A program made the position numbers and the translations under genes. The notes beneath the pieces were generated by a model. It was not told the origin of the DNA. It saw only the letters and a program-made list of their open reading frames with translations, and ran no database searches. This document shows, piece after piece, positions 36,001-46,990 of a stretch of 64,000 bases of DNA; the first letter of the stretch is position 1; the number at the start of each line of letters is the position of its first letter. Source of the DNA: Lithospermum erythrorhizon (Eukaryota; Streptophyta; Magnoliopsida; Boraginales; Boraginaceae); NCBI GenBank assembly GCA_019722365.1, contig JADFUC010000511.1, positions 248,001-312,000 of the forward strand, in the 5' to 3' direction.

Positions 36001-38339
36001 TAGACTTAACGGCCGTGGCCGTATTAGCGATCCACTAGAAATTGTAATTCTCGGATAGCCCTACCCTCATCAATTAAATCGCTTCTTCTCGGATAGCAGT
36101 TAACAGCGGAGAAATTCCTCTTGCTTAGCAGGCTTATAGGCGGGAGTCGCATGCGGTGGTGCAATGTTATTCTAGTATTAACTCCGGCATGTCTTGGGAG
36201 TTCCCATGCGAACCTCTTCCATACTACTGGCCCGGCTTTAGCAATAGACTTCGGTTCTCGTGGTTATTTGTGTTCTATCTGGTATCTTCTCGGGTTGTTT
36301 TCCGCAGGGAGAGCAATCTCGAGTTACTTGTGAGCGTCCGCCTTGGCGCTCTCCCGCTCTTTGGGGAGTTTTACGAGCACTTTTAGGGTAGTGTTGTACT
36401 CATTATTTCGAGTTTTCTTGATGCCTTTTCTGTTCAGGTGGTTCTCTGAGGGAGCTTCTGGGAATCTGGATAAATTTATAAACGGACAAGGCCCTCTTTG
36501 GTCCTGACTCACACCAGCTCTCATGGTTGGCTTAAATCCTTGAATGGAGGCGGTGAAATGATTGTTACCAGCTGAGGATTGGATGTCAGTAAGGCTTGGA
36601 TTGTGCAGTGGATATATCGACAACGAGTGAAGCTCTTATTGTCGCGGTTAGGAACTGGCACCGACATGAAGATCCGGTCTGCTTATCCTGCGGGATTATC
36701 TTTGAGTCTGTAAACCCCGTAAGAGGTGTCTGGCGGGGTTTCAAAAAAGGTTCGAGTAACTGACGTCATATGCCCCAGTATAAAATATCCATGAGCTCCC
36801 GTATCTGGCATTCTTTGCCACGAAGTTTCTGTCTGGTGATTATTAGGGGATGTCATGAGGTATCTCAATCCCTCGACTGCTTAACATAGAAGCTTTATCC
36901 ACTCGCTTGTCGTGGTGGCCATCGGTGCGAGCACATATCACGGTCCTTGACGTATTGCTAAGCATTTGGAGGTATCTCCCTCACTCCACTTGATCCTCCC
37001 CAATGAAATAATCATACAGCTGACTCGGGGCTTGACTCACTTGGTTTATCCATTAAAGAGGTGAAGCCCGTGCCGTCTTGAAATTTGTTCTCTCATGAAC
37101 TCTTTAAGGTGTCCTCTTGAATGAGTTTCTCAATTTCAACCTTGAGCAATTGTCATGTTATGTACCCGTCATCTTTATGATACTCGCAGGCGCCGGGTCT
37201 CTTCGATTGGATGAGGCCACCGGTTTTTGGGCTTTAGCAGCGTCTTGGCAGCCGAGGCGTCACAACATGAGCTTTCTTCGTACCGATGCCTGTAATGGAG
37301 TGCACAAATTATACGTTCACAGGGTTGTCTCGCCGCTTCCATTTTACTCTGGGGATCTTTCCCGGCAGTGGTCTTGATGATCTCTTTTGGGTTTTACGTA
37401 ACTTCATCTTGGTTTCTCTTGAGGGACTTTCGGTTGTTCCACCCGAGTGAACCTCGGTTGTCCACTTGTTGGATTTTTGAAACCCTCCGACTTTATGTAC
37501 TTAATCGTTAGTTGGGCCGGTGATGTCGTGGTTACCGGCTCGACACGGCCTTTCGCTTGATGGTTCGAGCTATGAGCCGTGATGGAATCGTTGGAATAAT
37601 CCTAAAGTGTCTCTCGCCGTTTTACGCTTCAAATTGGAAACTAACTCCTCTTCGTCTTGTTCAGCAAAAATGGATGCTCGAATTTATCCAGAAAACATCC
37701 CACGAAGTCCTAGCAGCGATGCATGGTGTGCGGTGGCAATTTGTGGAACCGTTCAGCAGCGATGCGACAAGGCGTTCGCGGAAAGCCACTTGCGTGCTTG
37801 TCGTCCTCGGCTTGCCCCGAGGACAATTGTGAGTGTGTTCCTTGATGTGATTCTAGGATCTCCCGTGTAAGTAGTAATTTTGAACCCGGCATTCTAAATC
37901 CACTTTTTCGACTAGTGTCTCGATGCACATGCGAAAAGGAGGAGCAAAGTCTTGTATTTTGTCGGGACCTTGGAAGCCCGATGTCTTTAAGCCTTTTATT
38001 TAGCTCTACTTTGCCTTTGGAGCTTAACATCTCATTGCCCATTATCCTCTCCTCTTGGTACCTCTGCTTTACTTCTTGTGAGGGTTATGGGTAGAGCTTT
38101 CATGTCGATTGTTCGGATTCGGGATGCAGTTGGTAGGCTTACGCTTGTGGCAGCCACCCAGGTTGTCACACATGTAAGGGGACCGACTAGGGGTGATCTG
38201 GAAGAATGTGTAGTCGTCTTGGTTATGTCACGCGACCTCCTCGTCTTTGGTGGCGAAAGGAAGCCCAGGTAGGCCTTTCTTTGTCTTCTTTGTTGTAGAT
38301 AGATTTCCCATTCATTGTAATTCATTCGATTTCTTCAGC

Positions 38340-38830
38340 ATATAGGCTGCTTGTGTTAGGACATGTTTCTTTGGTTTGTCTAAATTATTTGTTTTAAACC
38401 GACCCTCGTGGTCTATTTAGGTGAATTGTTATCATTTTGGATCACAGACGGCCTTGATTGATGAGTGTAGAGCAGCAGGGGAATGGGGGGGGGAGTGGGA
38501 ATGCAGGCAGCTTGGCCAGAAGTCGATGTCGCGCTCAGATGTCTAAGTTAGTTTCGGGTATTTTGAAAGCTATTGAAAGAGTTATTCGGTTTAGCGTGCG
38601 GCCCGAATGAAGGCGTATGATGGTATTTATAGAAATCTTGGGAGTCTAGGCCTCTTGTATATGGAATAGTATTATGATCACCAGCTGATTTGGCTACGAT
38701 TTGGCTTTTTATTAAGCTGAGGCATACCCGTTAGTCTTACATATAATGGGTCGTTAATGCGTTATGACCTGATTAATCCAATCTATGTCGTTTACTTTAA
38801 ATTTTATTAGCATCCATATAAAAGGATTCT
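38340..38830 (-). repeat. 5' LTR of the Tat-type element
   Basis: Partner of the copy at 28.9-29.5 kb. Shared order: GCCTAAGTTAGTTnCG/TCTAAGTTAGTTTCG, TTTTGAAAGCTATTGA, GAATGAAGG, TATTTATAG, then GATTTGGCT and TAATGGGTCGTTAATG against TAATGGTCCTTAATG. A primer-binding site could not be recognised next to it. Confidence 0.6.
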
Positions 38831-39038
38831 TACTCCCTCGATTTTTTGATTTCATGGTGCAATTATTTGATGAGATGTTAAAACTTAAAAAGGTACTCTG
38901 TAAATATACTGTAAAAAAGTTCATGAAAGATATTGGGCAAATCCTTACATATTACCAACTCTACTAGATAAAACTTTGCTATAATTTTTTAAAAATTCTT
39001 TAATTAACATTTAACTTATACGATTCTTACAATATATT

Positions 39039-39288
39039 ACTTCCGTTCAACTTTCTACGTGTATTTACAGCTTTATTTTTTATTTTAAAATCTTTATCTT
39101 TAGTATAGAAAATTATATTTCTACGTTTTTAATATATTTTTAATTATTTTTATTATTAAATTATCAGCCGTCGATTATATAATTTTAATTAATTGATATT
39201 TTATATTTTTAATATATTTTTATTATTTATTATTTTCTTTAATTTATGTATAAATAACCCAAAAAATCTGTTAAAAGTGAACGGAAGT
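39039..39288. mobile_element. MITE with 11-bp terminal inverted repeats upstream of RPI
   Basis: ACTTCCGTTCA (39,039-39,049) and TGAACGGAAGT (39,278-39,288) are perfect inverted repeats bounding 250 bp of very AT-rich DNA. The termini and size resemble Stowaway/Tc1-mariner MITEs. It sits about 250 bp upstream of the RPI TATA box, so it may contribute to the promoter. Confidence 0.7.
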
Positions 39289-39540
39289 TGTAAAACATTT
39301 CAACTATGATGTGATTGATACTCTTAGATAGGCCAACAAAATTGGCCAATCTTGATTCTAATACGAGCAATTGAAGTAAAAGTTTGGACATTCTTTTTCT
39401 TTCCCAGTCTTTCCCACTAACATTACATTACATTATTACAAAAAATTATTCCATAAAAAAGAACCCATCTAGTTCCAATCAAAGATCTTTTTCCAATTTT
39501 TTCTTGTCAATTTTCCAATAACATTTCTCTGCATTATCTT

Positions 39541-39552
39541 CTATAAATACTC
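39541..39552 (+). promoter_or_regulatory. TATA box of the RPI gene
   Basis: CTATAAATACTC at 39,541, about 390 bp upstream of the start codon, leaves room for a long leader. The 18-mer TTTCTCTGCATTATCTTC occurs on both sides of it (39,524 and 39,557), a direct repeat spanning the TATA box. Confidence 0.55.
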
Positions 39553-39654
39553 CTCAATTTCTCTGCATTATCTTCACCACAAACCCTATCTTCCATTCTT
39601 CCTGTTATCTTCACAATGTTCACTATCATAATGCATTTATAATATAAATCCCAT

Positions 39655-39925
39655 CAAAATCCAATCTTTATCAATTTATTCTACCAAAACATTCATACTC
39701 TATACAATTCTTGCAAATTTTATTCATAAAAATCAAATCTTTACCAATTTCCTCAACCTAAACATCCATTTTCTATAATATTCTTGCAATTTATTTCCAT
39801 AAAAATAAAACAATATTTTTTGTACTATTCTTGATTTTTTTTTTCAAGAAAAATCAATTCTTTACCTATTTATCAACCTAAACAATAGTATTTTGAACGA
39901 TTCTTGAATTTTTGTTGCCTAATTT
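39655..39925 (+). repeat. Degenerate repeats in the RPI 5' leader
   Basis: Three units of about 75-100 bp, each with AAATC(TTT)A(T/C)CAATTT or ATTCTTTACCTATTT, then CTAAACA-T, CTATA and TTCTTGCAATTT/TTCTTGATTTT, and ending in CATAAAAAT(C/A). They lie between the TATA box and the ATG, so they would be transcribed as a U/C- and A-rich leader. Confidence 0.6.
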
Positions 39926-39934
39926 TATCAAATA

Positions 39935-40741
39935 ATGGCTATTGCATACCCCCATTACCTTAAATCCTCTGAAAAATCCAATCTTTTTGAACAACCAATG
40001 GTTGCTGCAGCTCCACCTTCAAAAGTTGTGACTCAGGATGAGTTGAAGAAGATTGCTGCTTATAAAGCTGTTGAATTTGTCCAATCTGGGATGGTTTTGG
40101 GATTGGGTACAGGGTCCACTGCTAAACATGCAGTTGATAGAATTGGTGAGTTATTGAAAACTGGAAAATTGAATAATATTATAGGCATACCCACTTCCAA
40201 GAAGACTCATGAGCAAGCTGAGAATTTGGGTATTCCTTTATCTGATTTGGATACTCATCCCATTATTGATATGGCTATTGATGGTGCTGATGAAGTTGAT
40301 CCTTTGATGAATTTGGTTAAAGGGAGAGGGGGGTCTTTGTTAAGGGAGAAGATGGTTGAGACTGCTAGTAAGAAGTTTATTGTTATTGTTGATGGGACTA
40401 AGCTTGTGGATTATATTGGGGGGAGTGGGTTGGCTATGCCGGTCGAGATTGTTCCGTTTTGTTGGAAGTTTACTCTCCAGAGGCTTGAGATGTTGTTTAC
40501 TGATGCTGGGTGTGTAGGGAAATTGAGGACTGAAGGGGAGGGTGGTGGTGTTGCTTATGTGACTGATAATGGGAATTATATAATTGATTTGTATTTTGAT
40601 AAGGATATTGGTGATTTGAAGGCGGCTAGTGACGCGATTTTGAGGCTTGCTGGTGTTGTTGAGCATGGGATGTTTATTGATATGGCGACGACTTTGATTG
40701 TGGCTGGTGAGAGTGGTGTTACCATTAGGAATAAGGAGTGA
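39935..40741 (+). CDS. Ribose-5-phosphate isomerase (RpiA type)
   Basis: A single intronless frame of 268 codons. It interconverts ribose 5-phosphate and ribulose 5-phosphate in the pentose phosphate pathway and supplies ribose for nucleotides. Family landmarks are present in order: AAYKAVEFVQSGMVLGLGTGSTA (phosphate-binding loop), IIGIPTS, IDMAIDGADEVD (active-site acidic residues), LVKGRGGSLLREK (catalytic KGRGG), and VIVDGTKLV, GSGLAMPVEI. The start is the first ATG, and the ~35-residue N-terminal extension has no clear transit-peptide signature. Intronless structure and length match the cytosolic Arabidopsis RPI1/RPI2 pair better than the plastid form, so I infer a cytosolic enzyme with moderate certainty. 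No damage is seen. Confidence 0.95.
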   Translation: MAIAYPHYLKSSEKSNLFEQPMVAAAPPSKVVTQDELKKIAAYKAVEFVQSGMVLGLGTGSTAKHAVDRIGELLKTGKLNNIIGIPTSKKTHEQAENLGIPLSDLDTHPIIDMAIDGADEVDPLMNLVKGRGGSLLREKMVETASKKFIVIVDGTKLVDYIGGSGLAMPVEIVPFCWKFTLQRLEMLFTDAGCVGKLRTEGEGGGVAYVTDNGNYIIDLYFDKDIGDLKAASDAILRLAGVVEHGMFIDMATTLIVAGESGVTIRNKE

Positions 40742-42300
40742 TAATATTGTAATCCAAAGTGGATGAATTGAATTATCATTTGATTAATAAATGGTTTATG
40801 TCGCTTTTGACTTATTTTTCTTTAAATTATGTAATAGGATCAATCATGGAGGTGCTGAAATTGTGCCCTGTGTTTTGGTTTAGCTGGGAGCTTTTCTGAG
40901 CCCTTGAAACTTGATGTTGGCTAGGGAATGTTTTTAATGCCTTATTTGCATCAGTGGATAAAAAATTGTTTTGGGAGAAAGTTTAGTTATGGTCTTACTA
41001 TCATAGATATGTTTATGTCCTCTGCACCAAAGTTCGGACTAGTTCTATTGTTGTTTCTCAATTGACTTTCTAAGGAATTACCAGTTCTGTTACCAATGAT
41101 TTCATGTTAGTTATTTCTAACCATGCTATTTGATTTTCCGTTTGTGTGAGATCAAACATGAGCATCATACCTTAAAACTTTTTAGTTTTCAAGAAGACTG
41201 TATATTTGACCTATTACAAAATCAAGCACTTGGATGAAAGGGCTATAAGCACGAGGGCATGACCTTGTTTGCTGATAAGGGCTATTGATAGTTCAAGAGC
41301 TCTCGGAGCAGTGTGAGTTTATTAATCAGGAGTGGCACTGTTATATAGTAGATGGTGACCATCAGATATAATCCGTATGGAGGCTTGCCTTTTGATATCT
41401 ATTTGGTGTAGATATTTGATTTGTTTTAGATGTCTAAATTGCTTGTTTACTTGCTTCATGTTTCCATGTGTTAAAACTACAGTGGTATTCTGCTAAATTT
41501 AGACAGTTATTGGAGTCGGCATCTGTTTTCTAGTTCATCTTGGCCTCTGTAAGCGCCATTATGGTTTAGTGTCTATGTTTCGCTCAACATCTGACATTTA
41601 CGTTTCATGATTCGTCAACATTTCTGTGTCTTTCTGCAATCGTAGCTCTGGATTCTCATATCACACATTTCTGTTTCACGATCCTTCAACATTTCTGTTC
41701 ATTTTTGCAATTGTAGTTTTGTAGCTCTGGATTCCCATATCCTTACATTGGTGCTGCTGGAGTTCTGCTTGTATTATCATTAATCTATCTTCAGAAGTTA
41801 GTTTGTCTCAGATCATTAAATCTTTTTTGTGCCTCTTGTAATGTGCTTAGATTTTTTCCATGTCCCACTCTTGGATATAATATCACACAAATCAAATTTG
41901 ATTATATTACCTACACTTCTTTAGAGGCATTCGTGTTCGTTGGGGCATGTTGTTGTAATGTGATAAGATTCAACCAAAAAGGTCTGTCCCTTACAGGTAA
42001 GCGGATTCTGTTTAAATAGCGTCCAAGCCAACTATTAGTGCAAAAGATGGATGGTGTTAGGAAGTGGAAAAAAGGACCACAATACCTCAGAAGTTGATAA
42101 GAACTTTGAAAATGGAACCATTCCATTATCTTACGCCAATTGATTGCCAAATACAAAATTTCATTGAATGATTCCTCTTGGACCAAATAGGTAAAAACAT
42201 TAAGTATTTCTCCTAGAGATTAAAGAATACTATTAAGAATTGAATTGGCAAATCTGTTTTTGGCAGGATTTTGAGTTGGAGTTTGTTTTATTGAGTATTT
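40742..42300. other. Spacer with a ~70-bp tandem duplication
   Basis: 3' flank of RPI and upstream DNA of the DUF309 gene. A duplication lies at 41,600-41,742: CGTTTCATGATTCGTCAACATTTCTG recurs as TGTTTCACGATCCTTCAACATTTCTG, each followed by TGCAAT(C/T)GTAG and AGCTCTGGATTC(T/C)CATATC. No gene seen. Confidence 0.5.
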
Positions 42301-42304
42301 AGGA

Positions 42305-42330
42305 TCCCCCACCCCACCCCACCCCACCCA
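42305..42330. repeat. (CCCCA)n microsatellite upstream of the DUF309 gene
   Basis: Five consecutive C-runs separated by single A residues lie 40-65 bp upstream of the first ATG of the DUF309 gene, probably in its 5' leader or core promoter. On the minus strand this is a run of GGGGT units, which can form a G-quadruplex. Confidence 0.85.
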
Positions 42331-42368
42331 CACACAAGAAATATCCCCCCTGATGCAGTTTAGTCCAC

Positions 42369-43939
42369 ATGTTAGTCCATCAGTCAGCTCGATTCTTGAT
42401 TAGCTCAGGAGCCATGAGAATCAACTCTTCTCCAGCACTCTCCCATCCATCAAAAAACTCATTACTCTCTACAAATTCTGCTATTAAAAAGGAAGGAGAC
42501 ATCAACAAACACTGCAAGAACTGGATATTCAAAGATCAGAACATCAGTTATTTATCGTACCCATCGAGCAGAAATGGCTCCACTTCCTGTTCTGCTCCGA
42601 TTCTTGTTCATGCTTTTGGTCATTTGAGGGTGCACGATCAAGCCCTTTCTAAGAATATCACCACAGCATATCGTTTCACAACTAGGGGAGGATTCATAGA
42701 CGAAGATGAAGAAGAAGAAGAGCATGGTCATTCATTTGACAACATAAGCTTTCAACAAGCAGTTGTCCTATTCAACAGTCGAGAGTATTACAAGTGCCAT
42801 GATGTGCTTGAGGCTCTATGGAACAACTCGAATGATCCTTTGCGGATTCTTTATCATGGCATTCTTCAGTGTGCTGTTGGTCTCCACCATCTCTTCAACC
42901 AGGTTACTCTATCTCACTCTAATTATATTAATCTTTCTATTCTGTTAGTAGTAATACACACAACACATGAAATTATTGGGGACTGCTGAGTGCACTATTA
43001 TTTAGAGAGTATACGATACAATTATTGAACTGAATTAAGTTTACAATTCTATTGATAACCCTGTCTATGTATGTAAGTATGAAAGTGAGAGCTCTTGGCA
43101 CTTGCTCTTGCGAACCACGTGTGGTAGTTTGAAACTCTTTTCTGTTTTATCTATTCATTATGTAGTTCTTCATTTCTTAGAATCACCGGGGAGCTATGAT
43201 GGAGTTGGGAGAAGGAGTATGTAAGCTACGGAAACTCAACTTTGAGAGCGGGCCATTTCATCAGTTCGAACAAGAGATTTCTGCAGTATTGGACTTCATT
43301 TACCAAACTCAAGTAGAACTTGCAGCTTGTAAGTCCTCTTTTCCCAATTCATCTCATATCGTTGCAGTCAATGTCAGTAACAGTATGTGTTTTACGATAA
43401 ATATGAAAGTAGCACTTTTCTTATGTTGAAAAATTCAGGAGAGGATTGTATATGTTACTCATCTACATGCATTGTAATTGAATTCACGTTGTGATGTGAG
43501 ATACAGTCCTTTTCGGCCTCCATTTGAATACTTCTGCATTTATAAGAAACTCACTAACCTTGTGGATGTTGCATGTTATATATGGATTGTTCCATAGAAA
43601 ATTATTTGGTTTGGTTAGGTATTGTTACCATCTCTAGTAGACGATTGCTGGAGCCGGAAACATGAGAAAGCATATGCAAGAGATGAAGAGATAAGTTTTC
43701 TAATGTGTTTTGGAAAACCTTTTATAGGCACTGATGAAGTATGCCTAACAATGGATCGGTCTGAGAGATCATACCAGCTTCTTGGAGGTTTTGCAGCAGG
43801 GCAGCGCCTCTATCATTTGGACAGTGACGACGACAAGAATGTATACATATATTTCCGCCATAACAAATTTGCTCAAGACAACCAAAAGATTAAGGTTCCA
43901 CTGCTCCATGCCTCCGAAGATCATTTGATTGAGTTCTAG
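42369..43939 (+). CDS. DUF309 domain protein, probably plastid-targeted
   Basis: Three exons, 42369-42902, 43181-43328 and 43728-43939, with GT/AG junctions and matching phases, giving 297 residues. The DUF309 signature is the FNSREYYKCHDVLEALW motif (about residues 137-153), followed by ILYHGILQCAVGLHHL and, in exon 2, NHRGAMMELGEG. DUF309 is a small helical domain found in bacteria, cyanobacteria and plants; its biochemical role is not established. The first ~110 residues are Ser/Asn/Lys-rich and variable, consistent with a plastid transit peptide. A glutamate run (DEDEEEEEHG) precedes the domain. Exon 3 ends with a plant-conserved tail (SERSYQLLGGFAAGQRLY). A second ATG at 42,414 is possible. 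The frame at 43,622 before exon 3 is intronic. Confidence 0.88.
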
Positions 43940-44680
43940 TGTTGTCGGCTATGTTTATGGCAATGTGAATATTGACTACTTTTCTTGTCCTCTATCTCTT
44001 TAGTAATTAAGCTTCATGTACATTGGTGTATAGGAGTAAATTACAATACCCTTAATTCCTTGTATGTAACAAAAATTTAGAGCACACATTATGTTTTTAT
44101 TACAAAATATAGTTGATACAAATGATATAGATGGATACAACAGATACAATTATACAAATGATAATAGATAAAGGTTAATGGCGGGAGCAATCACATATGT
44201 TTATAAGATGTTATTAGTCGATTATCCCATGTTTCCTGATATCCATGTCGTCAATATTTATGTTTTAAAATGTCTTAGTCGATCGCCCGTTCTATCAACT
44301 TCATTGTTAAGTTTGTCATGAGTAACGTGTGACTTTTTTAAATAAGAGCCTTCGTCAGTTCTGATTTAATTAAAAATTAAATAAAATCAATTAACAGCAG
44401 GTAAAAATGTGGTTGAAATTGTTGTTTTACACAAGCGAGCGATTAAATCTTAATAACAAAACAAGCGAATTATTACTGTGTTACTAAGAAAACAAGAGAG
44501 TTCTTTTTATGCTTGTATGACAACAAGCGAATTTGTTAAGTGTTAACTAAGCGAATTCGTTTTATCCTTCTAAGACAACAAGCTACTTATTTTCATGTTC
44601 ATAAGCAACTAAACCTTAAGATAATTCGGTTGTTAGCTAAGAATCATGTTATTAGCTTGTTTGTTTTCATATAAACACAT
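43940..44680. other. AT-rich spacer with ACAAGCGAATT repeats
   Basis: No gene seen. From about 44,430 to 44,590 the words ACAAGCGA(G/A)(T)T, ACTAAGCGAATTC and AAGACAACAAGC recur at irregular spacing of 30-50 bp. Confidence 0.45.
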
Positions 44681-44684
44681 TCAT

Positions 44685-44885
44685 AAATGAATTAAATAAT
44701 TAATCATATTTAAAGAAAATGCAAATTAATTATATAAGAATGAATTTACAAATTAATTACATAAGAATAATTCAAATAATTAATTACGTAAAATGAATTA
44801 AATAATTAATTATATAAAATGAATTAAATAATTAAATTAGATAAAGATAGATTAAATAATTAATTACATAAGAATGAATAAATAA
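44685..44885. repeat. Degenerate AATTAAATAATTAATTA tandem repeat
   Basis: Five to six units of about 30-40 bp built on AATGAATTAAATAATTAATTA followed by CATAAG/TATAAA. Almost pure A/T; non-coding. Confidence 0.75.
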
Positions 44886-44889
44886 TGAT

Positions 44890-46990
44890 GAAAATAAGCT
44901 AAAAGCAGCGTTCTTCGGCGTCTGACTTGATATCTCTTTGCTTGTGGCGTGGATTTAAAATAAATGCAGTAGTAATGCGTTGAATAAAGTTGATTCTTTC
45001 TACATGTTAGTTTCTAAACCTTCGATTTGAGCATCGTTCATTTTCGATCTGATGCTATCGGAGGGGATAGGATGATCGATATTGATAAGTAGCTCTGATT
45101 AAAATTTGACAAATTATTATCTGATATGTAAGCGAAGTGATTAAATTTGATAGAGATATGATGCTAAATATAAAATGATTATAAAATGGCATTCGCAAGC
45201 AAAGTGCTTTGTTGGCGGTCCTTTGATCCGAATATAGGCTGGAAGGCAGGGTTTGTTCTGGCGTTAGTAAATGCCTCAAATACGACATTGTAGCAGCGGC
45301 GATGTCCACATTCGTGCTGATGTCATCCATTTATCTCTACGAGTCGGGCCGAGGTGAGATATTACGAGGGGGAGCAAGATTGATCGACATTCGAATGAGC
45401 CCTCGAGGATCCGGCTCGTAAAGTTGTGGTCGTAGAAAGAGGTCGTGAGAGAAGATCGTTCTAACCCAACCGGAGCCGTTAAATCGGCATTCAGTAAATC
45501 GCTTGATACCGGCTCTGGCAGTTACCGTCTCCGTAACTGCATTGGTAGAATTTTTTTTGATATAAGGGAGGATGTGCGGAGGGAATTGAGTCGGCATAAA
45601 TAGAACCTTAGTGGTAATGGTCCACGATAAGAGGAGGCTTTGCATAATCACCTTGATCTCGTAGGAGGGGAACATTCGGGCTAGTGATGATTGTTCGATT
45701 GTCTGAGGGATGATGGACTACAGGTATGATGGCTTTGAAATCTTCGTCAATTTGCCTACTGACCCGACCAGCTGGCTGACAGGCCAACAACACTAAACCC
45801 CGAAGATTGTTTGTAATAATAAATTTAATCACTGTGGCAGATACCATTAACCTTAGGCTTTCTTTGATTTACTCGGTTTGGCTCGGCTTACAGGGCCTTT
45901 ATGGTAGGGATGTTTGAGTTTGACGATAATTTGTAGATTCGGTAATAGTTGAAGCCTGTGATAGTCGCGGAGGATTTCAACGTTGTCATTATCTTGGTCG
46001 ATTTTTAAATGCGCCCTCGTCGTAACCACAATGGAAACTCACATGTCCAATTTTGCGATCTTGAGTGTATATCGCTAAGAGGAATGCTAATCCTACATGG
46101 ATGTCTTTGTTGTAGATACCATGGGCCTGAGTAGACCATGTTTTCATCGAATGTAACATACGAAACTTTGCTTGATCTGACCCGGCTCATCTGTTTCTTC
46201 GATTCCCGTTTATTAGATGAAAACCTTTCGTTAATATTTTCTAACCAAATTCTAAAAGGTTAGTGTGCAATATAGTTGTCCGGACCTAGTTCTACTATAT
46301 GACACTTTTATGTCGATAATTTGACCGCCGGCTTTATGAAGTGTATGAAATAATTGTAGAGCGGATAGTTTCATCGCTTCAGTTCGACGACCGGGTGATG
46401 TTCACTTCGGGTCTGAAATTTAATCACGTATCGTTGAACTATATTTGTCATCTTAAATAGATTGCTTGTATAAGATGATGTTTATATTGAATAACATACG
46501 TATTTGGTTGTATAATGACCAAGGTGGAAGTACGATCGGCGTGCCCAGTGAAATGCGGATGTAGAGATGATCCCGTAGTTTCGCAATAATCAATTAATCT
46601 GCTAATACAAGACTTGAATGTTACATATTCCATCTTTACCTCCCGTTTCCTTCTCATTTAGCTCTGGATGTGACTGGTTCGAGAATTGTTTGAATCCTGC
46701 ATCGGTAGGCGTCGGTTGAAGCGATGCTCTTTGTAGAACACGTTGGTCAATGTGTTGTGGCGTAGATGGTGTTTAGATGCAGGGAACACTTTTTCACCGA
46801 TGTCGATATCAAAGCGTGATCTCGTGCAATGACAATGCGTGTGGCCGCTTCCCTCGTTATCAAATAATGTGCGGGTACGTCGAAACCCCGTGTAATTTTC
46901 TACCGTGTTAGAGAAAAGGCGTAACATACCGTGAAGGTTTTTACGTACTCGTCGCTTCGGACAACCTCGGTAGTGTCATTGCAGGTGAGT
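44890..46990 (-). repeat. Decayed mobile-element DNA, class uncertain
   Basis: CG-richer than the flanks, with a series of short minus-strand frames (45,055-45,330; 45,337-45,675; 45,608-45,847; 46,448-46,657; 46,658-46,927). The lowest one contains AAATMSYLRHLL...LYSDQRTANKA, loosely like the RNase H end of Ty1/copia polyproteins (a WL--LL then LY-DN--A pattern). This is suggestive only. No LTR or terminal repeats were found. Confidence 0.35.

Larger units (their letters stand above)
28866..38830 (-). mobile_element. Decayed Ty3/gypsy LTR retrotransposon, Tat-type, on the minus strand
   Basis: Two direct LTR copies flank it: 29,195-29,490 and 38,515-38,795 share GATGCCTAAGTTAGTT-like, TTTTGAAAGCTATTGA, GAATGAAGG and GGTATTTATAG in order. 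On the minus strand the polymerase genes are still recognisable through frameshifts. The RT-RNase H connection reads ALVTSVRKLKVYFENHP (35,107-35,157) and ends GRLTKWS (about 35,030). The integrase zinc-binding region reads VHEGDHGYIGK (34,214-34,246). The integrase core end reads VTNKTIFQGIKTR (about 33,750-33,788), then ELGLPNVRRL. Order RT-RNaseH-INT and the residues fit chromovirus-unrelated Ty3/gypsy of the Tat/Athila side. The gag part (about 36-38.3 kb) is too decayed to read. No intact protein remains. Outer limits are approximate. Confidence 0.82.

Noticed and set aside
38826..38845. TTACTCCCTCGATTTTTTGA as a Stowaway terminus
   Set aside because: No matching inverted end was found within a plausible distance.
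40340..40666. 108-codon minus-strand frame inside the RPI gene
   Set aside because: Antisense shadow of a conserved enzyme gene.
43622..43727. Open frame running into exon 3 of the DUF309 gene
   Set aside because: The family protein continues from exon 2 directly into the sequence after AG 43,727; the preceding frame is intron.
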